From assembly GCA_016288255.1 (NCBI GenBank), contig JAEEYS010000108.1, forward strand, positions 1 to 5,298: a stretch of 5,298 bases of DNA, written 5' to 3'. The stretch is from Bacillota bacterium (GTDB lineage: Bacteria; Bacillota; Tb-RUG-66). Below the pieces are notes generated by a model. The model worked only from the letters and a program-made list of their open reading frames with translations, was not told the origin of the DNA and did no database searches. Made by a program: the position numbers and the translations under genes. This document shows, in pieces, positions 1 through 5,298 of this stretch (position 1 is its first letter; each line of letters starts with the position of its first letter).

Positions 1-1638
1 AGAGACGATATTGCGTCTATTCAGGTATATGAAGAAACTGCCGGTTTGAGTCCTGGAGACCCGGTAGAATCCACGGGCATGCCTCTGAGTGTGGAATTAG
101 CTCCCGGGATGGTAGGAGAAATCTTCGATGGTATCCAACGTCCTTTGGAAGTGTTGCAGGAAAAAGCAGGTGACTTTATTGGAAAAGGTTTGGAAGTAGA
201 TATTTTAAGCAGAAGCAAAAAATGGGACTTCAAACCTTTGGCAAAAGTAGGGGATCAGGTGAAAGCCGGTGACTTCTTAGGAGAAGTACAGGAAACCATT
301 ATCATCAACCATAAGATCATGGTGCCGAATGGGATAGAAGGTACAGTCAAAGAAATCAAATCCGGTGAATTTACCATTACGGAAACCATTGCTGTGATCG
401 AAACAGAAAATGGAGATCAAGAAATACAAATGCTGCAAAAATGGCCGGTTAGAAAGATTCGGCCTTATAAAGAAAAATTACCGCCTACAGAACCGATGAC
501 AACGGGACAGAGAGTTATCGACGTATTCTTCCCGGTAGCAAAAGGCGGGACAGCTTGTATCCCGGGTCCTTTCGGCAGCGGCAAGACCGTTGTACAGCAT
601 CAGCTGGCAAAATGGGCCGACGCAGATATCGTTGTTTATATCGGCTGCGGGGAACGCGGGAACGAAATGACAGACGTTTTGATGGAATTCCCGGAATTGA
701 AGGACCCGAAAACAGGCGAACCTTTGATGAAGAGAACCATCTTGATCGCCAATACATCCAACATGCCGGTTGCGGCTCGTGAAGCTTCTATCTATACAGG
801 GATCACCATTGCGGAATATTTCAGAGATATGGGTTACAGCGTAGCGCTCATGGCCGACTCCACTTCTCGTTGGGCGGAAGCTTTGAGAGAAATGTCCGGC
901 CGTTTGGAAGAAATGCCCGGTGAAGAAGGTTATCCGGCTTACTTGGCATCTCGTTTGGCAGAATTCTATGAAAGAGCCGGTAAAGTGGTCTGCAACGGCA
1001 CAGACGAAAGAATCGGTGCTTTGACCGTTGTTGGCGCAGTTAGCCCTCCGGGCGGGGACTTATCCGAACCGGTAACTCAGGCTACCCTTCGTGTTGTTAA
1101 GGTATTCTGGGCTTTGGATTCCTCCCTGGCTTATGCAAGACACTTCCCGGCAATCCACTGGTTGACCAGCTATTCCTTATATTTGAATACCATTGAAGAA
1201 TGGCTGAATGCAAACGTCGACGCGGAATGGGGCAAATACAGAATGGAAGCTATGACCTTACTGCAGGAAGAATCCGAATTGCAGGAAATCGTTCGTTTGG
1301 TCGGTTTGGACGCGTTGTCCAGCCGTGACAGATTAAAACTGGAAGTAGCGAAATCCATTCGTGAAGACTATTTGCACCAAAATGCGTTCCATGATGTGGA
1401 TACCTTCGCTTCTTTGCAAAAACAGTTTGAAATGTTAAAAGTTGTTTTGACCTATCGGGATGAAGCGATGAAAGCGATCGAAGAAGGGGCACCTTTGAAT
1501 GAATTGATCCAGCTTCCTGTCAGAGAAGCGATCTCCAGAATGAAATATGTGGAAGAAGAAAGATTGAGCGAAATCGTTGCGATCAAAGATCAAATCAAGG
1601 AAGAAATCAATGCCCTGCTTCCGGAAGGGGGAAGATAA
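1..1638 (+). CDS. ntpA: V-type ATP synthase/ATPase catalytic subunit A (5' partial)
   Basis: This is the catalytic A subunit of a bacterial V/A-type ATPase. Three copies alternate with three B subunits in the cytoplasmic head and couple ATP hydrolysis or synthesis to rotation of the stalk. The reading frame is open from base 1 ([13 protein letters not shown]), so the true start lies upstream; 545 residues are visible. Seen: Walker A GPFGSGKT at window residues 189-196 (bases 565-588), the G-E-R catalytic glutamate at residue 218, Walker B V-A-L-M-A-D ending at Asp 286, S-P-P-G-G-D near 348, and a helical C-terminal domain. If Walker A Lys195 corresponds to Lys238 of Enterococcus hirae NtpA (numbering from memory), about 43 residues are missing, giving the usual full length of about 588. 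The TTG at 46 is an internal Leu codon, not a start. The stop TAA directly abuts the next ATG. Also called atpA. Family assignment is essentially certain. Confidence 0.97.
   Translation, partial: RDDIASIQVYEETAGLSPGDPVESTGMPLSVELAPGMVGEIFDGIQRPLEVLQEKAGDFIGKGLEVDILSRSKKWDFKPLAKVGDQVKAGDFLGEVQETIIINHKIMVPNGIEGTVKEIKSGEFTITETIAVIETENGDQEIQMLQKWPVRKIRPYKEKLPPTEPMTTGQRVIDVFFPVAKGGTACIPGPFGSGKTVVQHQLAKWADADIVVYIGCGERGNEMTDVLMEFPELKDPKTGEPLMKRTILIANTSNMPVAAREASIYTGITIAEYFRDMGYSVALMADSTSRWAEALREMSGRLEEMPGEEGYPAYLASRLAEFYERAGKVVCNGTDERIGALTVVGAVSPPGGDLSEPVTQATLRVVKVFWALDSSLAYARHFPAIHWLTSYSLYLNTIEEWLNANVDAEWGKYRMEAMTLLQEESELQEIVRLVGLDALSSRDRLKLEVAKSIREDYLHQNAFHDVDTFASLQKQFEMLKVVLTYRDEAMKAIEEGAPLNELIQLPVREAISRMKYVEEERLSEIVAIKDQIKEEINALLPEGGR
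1626..1631 (+). promoter_or_regulatory. ntpB ribosome binding site inside ntpA
   Basis: AGGGGG lies 7 bases before the ntpB ATG and is formed by the Glu-Gly-Gly codons at the end of ntpA. Because the site sits within the upstream coding sequence and the stop abuts the ATG, ribosomes finishing ntpA are positioned to re-initiate. The coupling is inferred from layout. Confidence 0.6.
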
Positions 1639-3021
1639 ATGCTGAAGGAATATAGAACTGCGAAAGAAATTGTAGGGCCGCTGATGCTGGTAGAAAAAGT
1701 ATCCGGCGTACAATATGATGAATTGGTTGAAATTGAAATCGGCAATAATGAATTAAGACGCGGTAAGGTACTGGAAGTAGACGGCGACAACGCTTTGGTG
1801 CAGCTGTTTGAAGGTTCCAGCGGGATCAACTTAAAAGACAGCAAGATCCGTTTTTTAGGCAAAGGGATCGAACTTGCCGTATCTTTGGATATGCTGGGCA
1901 GAGTATTTGACGGATTCGGTCATCCGAAGGATGGCGGTCCGGATATCATTCCGGAAAAGAGATTGGACATCAACGGCAGCCCGATCAACCCCGCTGCCAG
2001 AGACTATCCGGAAGAATTTATTCAAACAGGGATCTCTTCTATTGACGGTTTGAACACTTTGGTTAGAGGACAAAAATTACCGATCTTTTCCGCTTCCGGT
2101 CTGCCGCACTCCGAATTGGCTGCGCAGATCGCAAGACAGGCAAAGGTATTGACCTCCGATTCCAACTTTGCGGTTGTATTTGCCGCTTTGGGGATCACCT
2201 ATGAAGAAGCAAACTTCTTTATTGAAGACTTCCAAAAAACAGGGGCTATCGACAGAAGCGTTCTGTATATCAATTTAGCGAACGATCCGGTTATCGAACG
2301 TATCTCCACCCCTCGTATCGCGCTGACAGCGGCAGAATATCTGGCTTATGAAAAAGGAATGCATGTATTGGTTATTATCACCGATATGACCAACTACTGC
2401 AACGCTCTTCGTGAAGTTTCCGCGGCCAGAAAAGAAGTGCCGGGCCGTCGTGGTTATCCAGGGTATATGTATACCGACTTATCTACCATTTATGAAAGAG
2501 CCGGCCGTTTGAAAGGAAAACCGGGTTCCATTACCCAGATCCCGATTTTGACCATGCCGGAAGGCGATAAGACCCATCCGATCCCTGACTTAACAGGGTA
2601 TATCACAGAAGGGCAGATCATCCTGAACATGGACTTATACAGAAAAGGGATCAATCCGCCGATCGACGTTTTGCCGTCTCTGTCCCGTTTGAAAGACAAA
2701 GGGATCGGTGTCGGAAAGACCAGAGAAGACCATGCGGATACCATGAATCAGCTTTTCGCCGCTTATGCGAGAGGGAAAGAAGCCAAAGACTTGGCTGCGA
2801 TCTTAGGGGAAGCTGCTTTGAGCGAAACAGACCTTTTCTACGCAAAATTTGCGGATGAATTCGAAAAGATCTATGTTTCTCAAGGGGACAGAACCGACAG
2901 AAGCATTGAAGAAACCTTAAGCATCGGCTGGGATCTGTTGACGATCTTACCAAAAGCGGAATTAAAACGTATCAAAGAGGAATATATTGAAAAATATCTT
3001 CCAAAAGGCGGGGATGAATAG
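1639..3021 (+). CDS. ntpB: V-type ATP synthase/ATPase subunit B (regulatory, non-catalytic)
   Basis: This 460-residue protein is the B subunit of the V/A-type ATPase head. It packs against subunit A and completes the catalytic site from the neighbouring side. The P-loop position is occupied by S-G-L-P-H-S-E-L (153-160) with no GKT. That is normal for B subunits and explains why B does not hydrolyse ATP. Other landmarks are [13 protein letters not shown] (247-259), P-G-R-R-G-Y-P-G-Y (268-276), Y-E-R-A-G (285-289), and P-S-L-S-R with Arg at 350. That Arg is the arginine finger serving the A-site in E. hirae NtpB, where from memory it has the same number. The ATG follows the ntpA stop with no gap, and the ribosome binding site A-G-G-G-G-G (1626-1631) lies within the last codons of ntpA, implying translational coupling. 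Length is typical of the family. Also called atpB. No anomalies seen. Confidence 0.97.
   Translation: MLKEYRTAKEIVGPLMLVEKVSGVQYDELVEIEIGNNELRRGKVLEVDGDNALVQLFEGSSGINLKDSKIRFLGKGIELAVSLDMLGRVFDGFGHPKDGGPDIIPEKRLDINGSPINPAARDYPEEFIQTGISSIDGLNTLVRGQKLPIFSASGLPHSELAAQIARQAKVLTSDSNFAVVFAALGITYEEANFFIEDFQKTGAIDRSVLYINLANDPVIERISTPRIALTAAEYLAYEKGMHVLVIITDMTNYCNALREVSAARKEVPGRRGYPGYMYTDLSTIYERAGRLKGKPGSITQIPILTMPEGDKTHPIPDLTGYITEGQIILNMDLYRKGINPPIDVLPSLSRLKDKGIGVGKTREDHADTMNQLFAAYARGKEAKDLAAILGEAALSETDLFYAKFADEFEKIYVSQGDRTDRSIEETLSIGWDLLTILPKAELKRIKEEYIEKYLPKGGDE
3010..3017 (+). promoter_or_regulatory. ntpD ribosome binding site inside ntpB
   Basis: GGGGATGA sits just before the overlapping TAGTG stop/start and is formed by the Gly-Gly-Asp-Glu codons ending ntpB. 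It is a weaker Shine-Dalgarno than those of the other genes. Together with the GTG start, this suggests that ntpD translation depends on ribosomes arriving from ntpB. Confidence 0.5.
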
Positions 3022-3656
3022 TGAAAACCAATGTAAGCCCTACCCGAATGGAGCTGAACAATTTAAAAGGCAGGATCAGAACAGCCAAAAGAGGGCACAA
3101 GCTTTTAAAGGATAAACAGGACGAACTGGTCAAACGGTTCGTGACCATGATCCGTGAAAATGAAAAGCTGAGGCGAGAAGTGGAAAAAGAGCTGCAGGAA
3201 GCTTTTGCGAACTTTATTGTGGCCAAAGCCATGGTCTCGGAACGGGTGATGGAAGAAAGCTTGATGTATCCGGTGGTCAAAGGCAAGATCGATATTGAAA
3301 CAGCCAATATCATGAGCGTTAAGGTGCCAAAGATCGAAATGGTGATCGAAAAAGATGGAGAAAACGCAGACACAGCGCTGTATCCTTACGGGTTTGCCGA
3401 AACTTCCGGCGAACTGGACAATGCCATTGAGATCTTGCGGGATCTGATGCCGAAACTGATCCGTTTGGCAGAAATGGAAAAGGCTTGCCAGATCATGGCA
3501 AAGGATATCCAAAAAACCAGACGGCGTGTCAATGCTCTGGAATATATCATGATTCCCGATATGGAAGAAAGCATCCGCTATATCAGTATGAAGCTGGAAG
3601 AAAATGAAAGAGCCAATATCACACGGCTGATGAAAATCAAAGATATTGTAATGTAA
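3021..3656 (+). CDS. ntpD: V-type ATP synthase/ATPase subunit D (central stalk)
   Basis: This 211-residue protein is the central rotor shaft that passes through the A3B3 head and transmits rotation to the membrane ring. The family's N-terminal signature is clear: S-P-T-R-M-E-L (6-12) followed by K-R-G-H-K-L-L-K-D-K-Q-D-E-L (23-36). Two long charged helices (about 10-75 and 130-205) would form the antiparallel coiled coil, flanking a central, more beta-like segment (about 84-128). The conserved T-R-R-R-V-N-A-L-E-Y-I-M-I-P (166-179) is near the C-terminus. Translation starts at GTG, whose G is the last base of the ntpB stop (TAGTG). The best upstream Shine-Dalgarno is G-G-G-G-A-T-G-A at 3010-3017, inside ntpB. 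Starting here gives the family's normal N-terminus, which supports GTG over any later codon. This is the last gene before a terminator. Also called atpD. Confidence 0.96.
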   Translation: MKTNVSPTRMELNNLKGRIRTAKRGHKLLKDKQDELVKRFVTMIRENEKLRREVEKELQEAFANFIVAKAMVSERVMEESLMYPVVKGKIDIETANIMSVKVPKIEMVIEKDGENADTALYPYGFAETSGELDNAIEILRDLMPKLIRLAEMEKACQIMAKDIQKTRRRVNALEYIMIPDMEESIRYISMKLEENERANITRLMKIKDIVM

Positions 3657-3658
3657 AT

Positions 3659-3693
3659 AAAAAAGAAAACAGCTTAGGCTGTTTTCTTTTTTT
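3659..3693 (+). terminator. Rho-independent terminator of the V-ATPase operon
   Basis: A perfect hairpin begins 2 bases after the ntpD stop codon. GAAAACAGC (3665-3673) pairs with GCTGTTTTC (3678-3686) across a TTAG loop, and is followed by seven Ts (3687-3693). The A-run before the stem (3659-3664) can pair with the T-run, so the structure could also work on the opposite strand. It marks the end of the ATPase transcript. Confidence 0.9.
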
Positions 3694-3739
3694 ATGAAAA
3701 GTTATGGAAAATCCGAACCAAATGATCGACAAATGGGAC

Positions 3740-3778
3740 AAAAAGGCAGGAAAAAAGGGCAGTTTTCTGCCTTTTTTT
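3740..3778 (+). terminator. Second Rho-independent terminator hairpin
   Basis: AAAAAAGGGCAG (3751-3762) pairs with CTGCCTTTTTTT (3767-3778) across a TTTT loop, with one G-T wobble, ending in seven Ts. A second upstream arm, AAAAAGGCAG (3740-3749), is a perfect complement of the same 3' arm, so two mutually exclusive stems are possible. The element lies upstream of the nuoE promoter, so it probably serves as a back-up stop for ATPase read-through rather than as a nuoE leader. The A-runs make it potentially bidirectional. Confidence 0.75.
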
Positions 3779-3782
3779 GCAT

Positions 3783-3800
3783 GTTAATTAAAAAATTAAC
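3783..3800. repeat. 7-4-7 inverted repeat upstream of the nuoE promoter (possible operator)
   Basis: GTTAATT-AAAA-AATTAAC is a perfect dyad with 7-base arms and a 4-base spacer, ending 26 bases before the proposed -35 box. It has no T-tract and is too AT-rich to be a convincing terminator, so a protein-binding site is the more likely reading. It shares the GTTAA/TTAAC half-sites of the NADH-sensing repressor Rex, but the spacing between them is 8 rather than the 4 of the Rex consensus as I recall it. The regulator is therefore unassigned, and chance in AT-rich DNA remains possible. Confidence 0.45.
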
Positions 3801-3826
3801 GGAAACTGATAAAAAATAAATTATGA

Positions 3827-3855
3827 TAGCAAATTATTTTTGAATGCGTTATAAT
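3827..3855 (+). promoter_or_regulatory. Sigma-A-type promoter for nuoE-nuoF
   Basis: A perfect -10 box TATAAT lies at 3850-3855. The hexamer 17 bases upstream is TAGCAA (3827-3832), matching TTGACA at only three positions, so the -35 is weak and the promoter may rely on AT-rich upstream DNA or an activator. Transcription would start around 3861-3864, giving a leader of about 55 bases before the nuoE ATG. It lies downstream of both terminators, so the nuoEF unit appears to be transcribed independently of the ATPase operon. Confidence 0.65.
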
Positions 3856-3904
3856 GGGGAATAGGTACGCCTAGCGGAGTAAAAAAATTTATCTCTATTG
3901 ATTT

Positions 3905-3911
3905 AAAGGAG
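3905..3911 (+). promoter_or_regulatory. nuoE ribosome binding site
   Basis: AAAGGAG is placed 7 bases before the ATG at 3919. This strong, well-spaced Shine-Dalgarno settles the nuoE start. Confidence 0.85.
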
Positions 3912-3918
3912 TGAAAAT

Positions 3919-4401
3919 ATGAGCTGTAACTGCGATGCAAAAAAGAAAAAATTTTCAGAAGAATTTTACAGCATCCTGGAAGAATACCAAGGAGAAAAGG
4001 GTGCATTGATTCCTGTTTTGCAGAGAGTACAGAATCTTTTGGGCTATTTGCCGGAAGATGCGATGCGGGAAATCGGTGAAATACTGGACATTGACTACAG
4101 TGAGATCTATGGGGTAGCTACGTTTTATGCGCAATTCCATTTGAATCCCAGAGGAAAGTATGTCATTAAAGTCTGTAGAGGCACAGCATGTCATGTAAGA
4201 GGTTCCAAAAAAATATTGGAACGGCTGCAGGATGAATTGCAGATCGGACCCGGACAAACCACAGAGGATGAAAAATTCACATTGGAAACCGTTAATTGTA
4301 TCGGCGCGTGTGGGCTGGCTCCGGTCATGATGATCAACGAAGATACCTACGGCAGATTGACACCGGACCAAGTCAAAGATATTTTGGAAAAATACGAATA
4401 G
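3919..4401 (+). CDS. nuoE: NuoE-like [2Fe-2S] subunit of an NAD(P)-linked hydrogenase/dehydrogenase (HydC/HndA type)
   Basis: This 160-residue protein belongs to the NuoE / 24-kDa family: small thioredoxin-fold proteins holding one [2Fe-2S] cluster next to the FMN-bearing NuoF subunit. The N-terminal helical half includes G-A-L-I-P-V-L-Q-R-V-Q (28-38), G-Y-L-P (42-45) and E-I-Y-G-V-A-T-F-Y-A-Q-F (62-73), all typical of the family. The four cluster ligands are Cys86 and Cys91 (C-R-G-T-A-C) and Cys127 and Cys131 (C-I-G-A-C), in the normal CxxxxC...CxxxC spacing. The last stretch, G-R-L-T-P-D-Q-V (145-152), is the conserved C-terminal helix start. Two extra cysteines at residues 3 and 5 are not part of the known ligand set. 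It is the first gene behind its own promoter and is followed 74 bases later by a NuoF-like gene. No other complex I genes are visible, so HydC/HndA or a formate dehydrogenase partner is more likely than respiratory complex I. No signal peptide or membrane segment; presumably cytoplasmic. Confidence 0.93.
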   Translation: MSCNCDAKKKKFSEEFYSILEEYQGEKGALIPVLQRVQNLLGYLPEDAMREIGEILDIDYSEIYGVATFYAQFHLNPRGKYVIKVCRGTACHVRGSKKILERLQDELQIGPGQTTEDEKFTLETVNCIGACGLAPVMMINEDTYGRLTPDQVKDILEKYE

Positions 4402-4407
4402 AAAAAT

Positions 4408-4432
4408 AAAAAGAGGATAGAAAAAGAGGATA
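4408..4432 (+). repeat. 12-base tandem direct repeat in the nuoE-nuoF gap
   Basis: AAAAAGAGGATA occurs twice (4408-4419 and 4421-4432), separated by one G, giving a 13-base period. The repeat begins 7 bases after the nuoE stop and carries GAGG, which resembles a Shine-Dalgarno core, in each copy. No start codon sits at a useful distance. It may simply be a local duplication in a purine-rich spacer. Confidence 0.7.
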
Positions 4433-4461
4433 CCAATAAGATAGGAAATCAGGAATGTTAC

Positions 4462-4467
4462 AGGAGG
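4462..4467 (+). promoter_or_regulatory. nuoF ribosome binding site
   Basis: AGGAGG is the best Shine-Dalgarno in the spacer. It lies 8 bases before an in-frame TTG (4476) and 11 before an in-frame GTG (4479). It argues for one of these over the in-frame ATG at 4455, which would place AGGAGG inside the coding sequence. Confidence 0.7.
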
Positions 4468-4475
4468 TAAGAACT

Positions 4476-5298
4476 TTGGTGGTAAAAACTTGGGAAGATT
4501 TATTATCGATTCAATCGAAAGTTTCGGAAGAAAAGAAAAAAAATCCCATCGATATCCGAATCTGTCACGGTGGTTGTACTTCTTCCGGTTCTGCAAAAGT
4601 AAAAGAAGCGATCGTTGCTCTCTTAAAGGAAAACAATTTGGAAGAACAAGTCAAAGTCATCGAAACCGGATGTCAGGGATTTTGTGAAATGGGACCTATC
4701 GTTATCATGAGCCCGAACGATACTTTTTACTGCAGGGTAAAACCGGAAGACGCGGAAGATATCGTAAAGGAACATGTAATGGGTGGGAAATTGGTAGATC
4801 GTCTGCTATATCATGATCCGGAAACGGGAGAAGCGATCCCTTGCTATAAAGATATCAATTTTTATAAAAAACAGCATTTGCTTACTTTGAAAAATTGTGG
4901 TCGGATCGACCCGAACAATATTGAAGAATATATCGAAAAAGGCGGCTATCAAGGCCTTTATAAATTGTTGAAAGAAATGACGCCGGAACAAGGGATCGAA
5001 GAAATGAAACTTTCCGGTCTCAGAGGCAGAGGGGGCGCAGCGTTCCCCACCTTTATGAAATGGACTTTTGCCAGAAATGCCAAAGGAGACGAAAAATACA
5101 TCATCTGTAACGCGGATGAAGGCGACCCGGGCGCGTTTATGGACAGAAGCATCTTGGAAGGCGATCCTCACGCGGTACTGGAAGGGATGGCGATCGGCGC
5201 GTATATTATCGGCGCAAAGTCCGGCTATATCTATGTCAGAGCGGAATACCCCATTGCTATCAAACGGCTTAAAGTAGCTATCAAACAGGCGGAAGAAT
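4476..5298 (+). CDS. nuoF: NuoF-like FMN/NADH-binding subunit (HydB/HndC type), 3' partial
   Basis: This is the flavoprotein that takes hydride from NADH onto FMN, or the reverse, and exchanges electrons with the NuoE cluster. It is open to the window edge; 274 codons are visible. Residues about 25-115 form a thioredoxin-like [2Fe-2S] domain with C30-H-G-G-C34 and C66-Q-G-F-C70, as in HydB/HndC proteins and absent from the NuoF of most complex I enzymes. The NuoF core follows: L-R-G-R-G-G-A-A-F-P-T-F-M-K-W (182-196, FMN loop), then C-N-A-D-E-G-D-P-G-A-F-M-D-R (211-224, nucleotide site) and a Y-V-R-A-E-Y-P segment near the right edge. The G-D-P-G-A-F form is typical of HydB/HoxF rather than complex I. 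Oddities are the CxxxC first cysteine pair (usually CxxxxC) and A-A-F-P-T-F-M in place of the usual A-G-F-P-T-G-L. The start is uncertain: TTG 4476 is preferred for its spacing to AGGAGG; GTG 4479 and ATG 4455 are in frame. The C-terminal [4Fe-4S] region lies outside the window. Confidence 0.9.
   Translation, partial: MVVKTWEDLLSIQSKVSEEKKKNPIDIRICHGGCTSSGSAKVKEAIVALLKENNLEEQVKVIETGCQGFCEMGPIVIMSPNDTFYCRVKPEDAEDIVKEHVMGGKLVDRLLYHDPETGEAIPCYKDINFYKKQHLLTLKNCGRIDPNNIEEYIEKGGYQGLYKLLKEMTPEQGIEEMKLSGLRGRGGAAFPTFMKWTFARNAKGDEKYIICNADEGDPGAFMDRSILEGDPHAVLEGMAIGAYIIGAKSGYIYVRAEYPIAIKRLKVAIKQAEE

Noticed and set aside
46..48. TTG as the start codon of ntpA
   Set aside because: The frame is open to base 1, and the preceding residues ([11 protein letters not shown]) match the V-ATPase A family, so this is an internal Leu codon of a gene cut by the window edge.
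2095..2118. Missing Walker A motif in subunit B as a sign of a broken gene
   Set aside because: B subunits of V/A-type ATPases normally lack a functional P-loop; the S-G-L-P-H-S-E-L sequence is typical and the rest of the protein is intact.
2972..3512. Two 133-135 codon minus-strand open frames opposite ntpD
   Set aside because: Their composition is that of complemented coiled-coil coding sequence, they overlap each other in different frames, and they lie within a confidently identified ntpD.
3783..3800. Canonical Rex operator
   Set aside because: The half-sites GTTAA and TTAAC are separated by 8 bases rather than the 4 of the Rex consensus, and the outer TTG/CAA ends do not match, so it is kept only as an unassigned dyad.
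3694..3819. 41-codon ATG ORF in the intergenic region
   Set aside because: It begins right after the first terminator's T-run with no ribosome binding site, contains the whole second terminator and the inverted repeat, and encodes a low-complexity Lys-rich peptide.
3955..4596. 213-codon open frame on the minus strand opposite nuoE and the start of nuoF
   Set aside because: The translation is Phe/Leu/Ile/Ser-rich, as expected from the complement of purine-rich coding DNA. Both overlapping + strand genes are clearly recognised families, and no minus-strand promoter or ribosome binding site was seen.
3919..5298. Start of a respiratory complex I (nuoA-N) operon
   Set aside because: nuoE is the first gene after a promoter with no nuoA-D before it, and the NuoF protein carries the extra N-terminal thioredoxin-like domain and the G-D-P-G-A-F motif of soluble hydrogenase-type flavoproteins.

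Overview
The window looks like chromosomal DNA from an anaerobic, fermentative Bacillota (Clostridia-like). The reasons are a bacterial V/A-type ATPase operon of the Enterococcus/Clostridium type, strong AGGAGG-type ribosome binding sites with some GTG/TTG starts, a moderate G+C content (mid-40s % by eye), and a NuoE/NuoF pair of the kind used by soluble NAD-linked hydrogenases and formate dehydrogenases. The genus cannot be fixed from this sequence. All genes are on the + strand, and no gene-free stretch exceeds 300 bases.

Positions 1-3656 hold the 3' end of a V-type ATPase operon: the catalytic subunit A (5' end cut off by the window edge), the nucleotide-binding but non-catalytic subunit B, and the central-stalk subunit D. 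The genes are packed without gaps (TAA|ATG, then TAGTG with a one-base overlap). Each downstream ribosome binding site lies inside the Gly-Gly codons at the end of the preceding gene. A and B form the A3B3 head that makes or uses ATP, and D is the rotor shaft. Every diagnostic residue checked is present (Walker A Lys, catalytic Glu, arginine finger), so the enzyme should be functional. The ion-binding subunits lie outside the window, so Na+ versus H+ coupling cannot be judged.

Positions 3657-3918 (262 bases) are intergenic. They contain two Rho-independent terminator hairpins that close the ATPase operon, an AT-rich 7-4-7 inverted repeat, and a promoter with a perfect TATAAT for the next unit.

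Positions 3919-5298 begin a second operon: a NuoE-like [2Fe-2S] protein, then a NuoF-like FMN/NADH flavoprotein that runs off the right edge. The NuoF protein has an N-terminal thioredoxin-like [2Fe-2S] domain and an N-A-D-E-G-D-P-G-A-F motif, both features of HydB/HndC/HoxF-type proteins rather than of respiratory complex I. The pair most likely forms the NADH-oxidising module of a soluble, possibly electron-bifurcating, complex. Its catalytic partner (for example [FeFe] hydrogenase HydA or a formate dehydrogenase) would be expected just downstream.

This is mostly ordinary housekeeping and energy-metabolism DNA, and I do not see a novel system. The points most worth checking are two local departures from family consensus in the NuoF-like protein (a CxxxC first cysteine pair and an unusual FMN-loop sequence), the inverted repeat ahead of the nuoEF promoter, and a 12-base tandem repeat ahead of the uncertain nuoF start.
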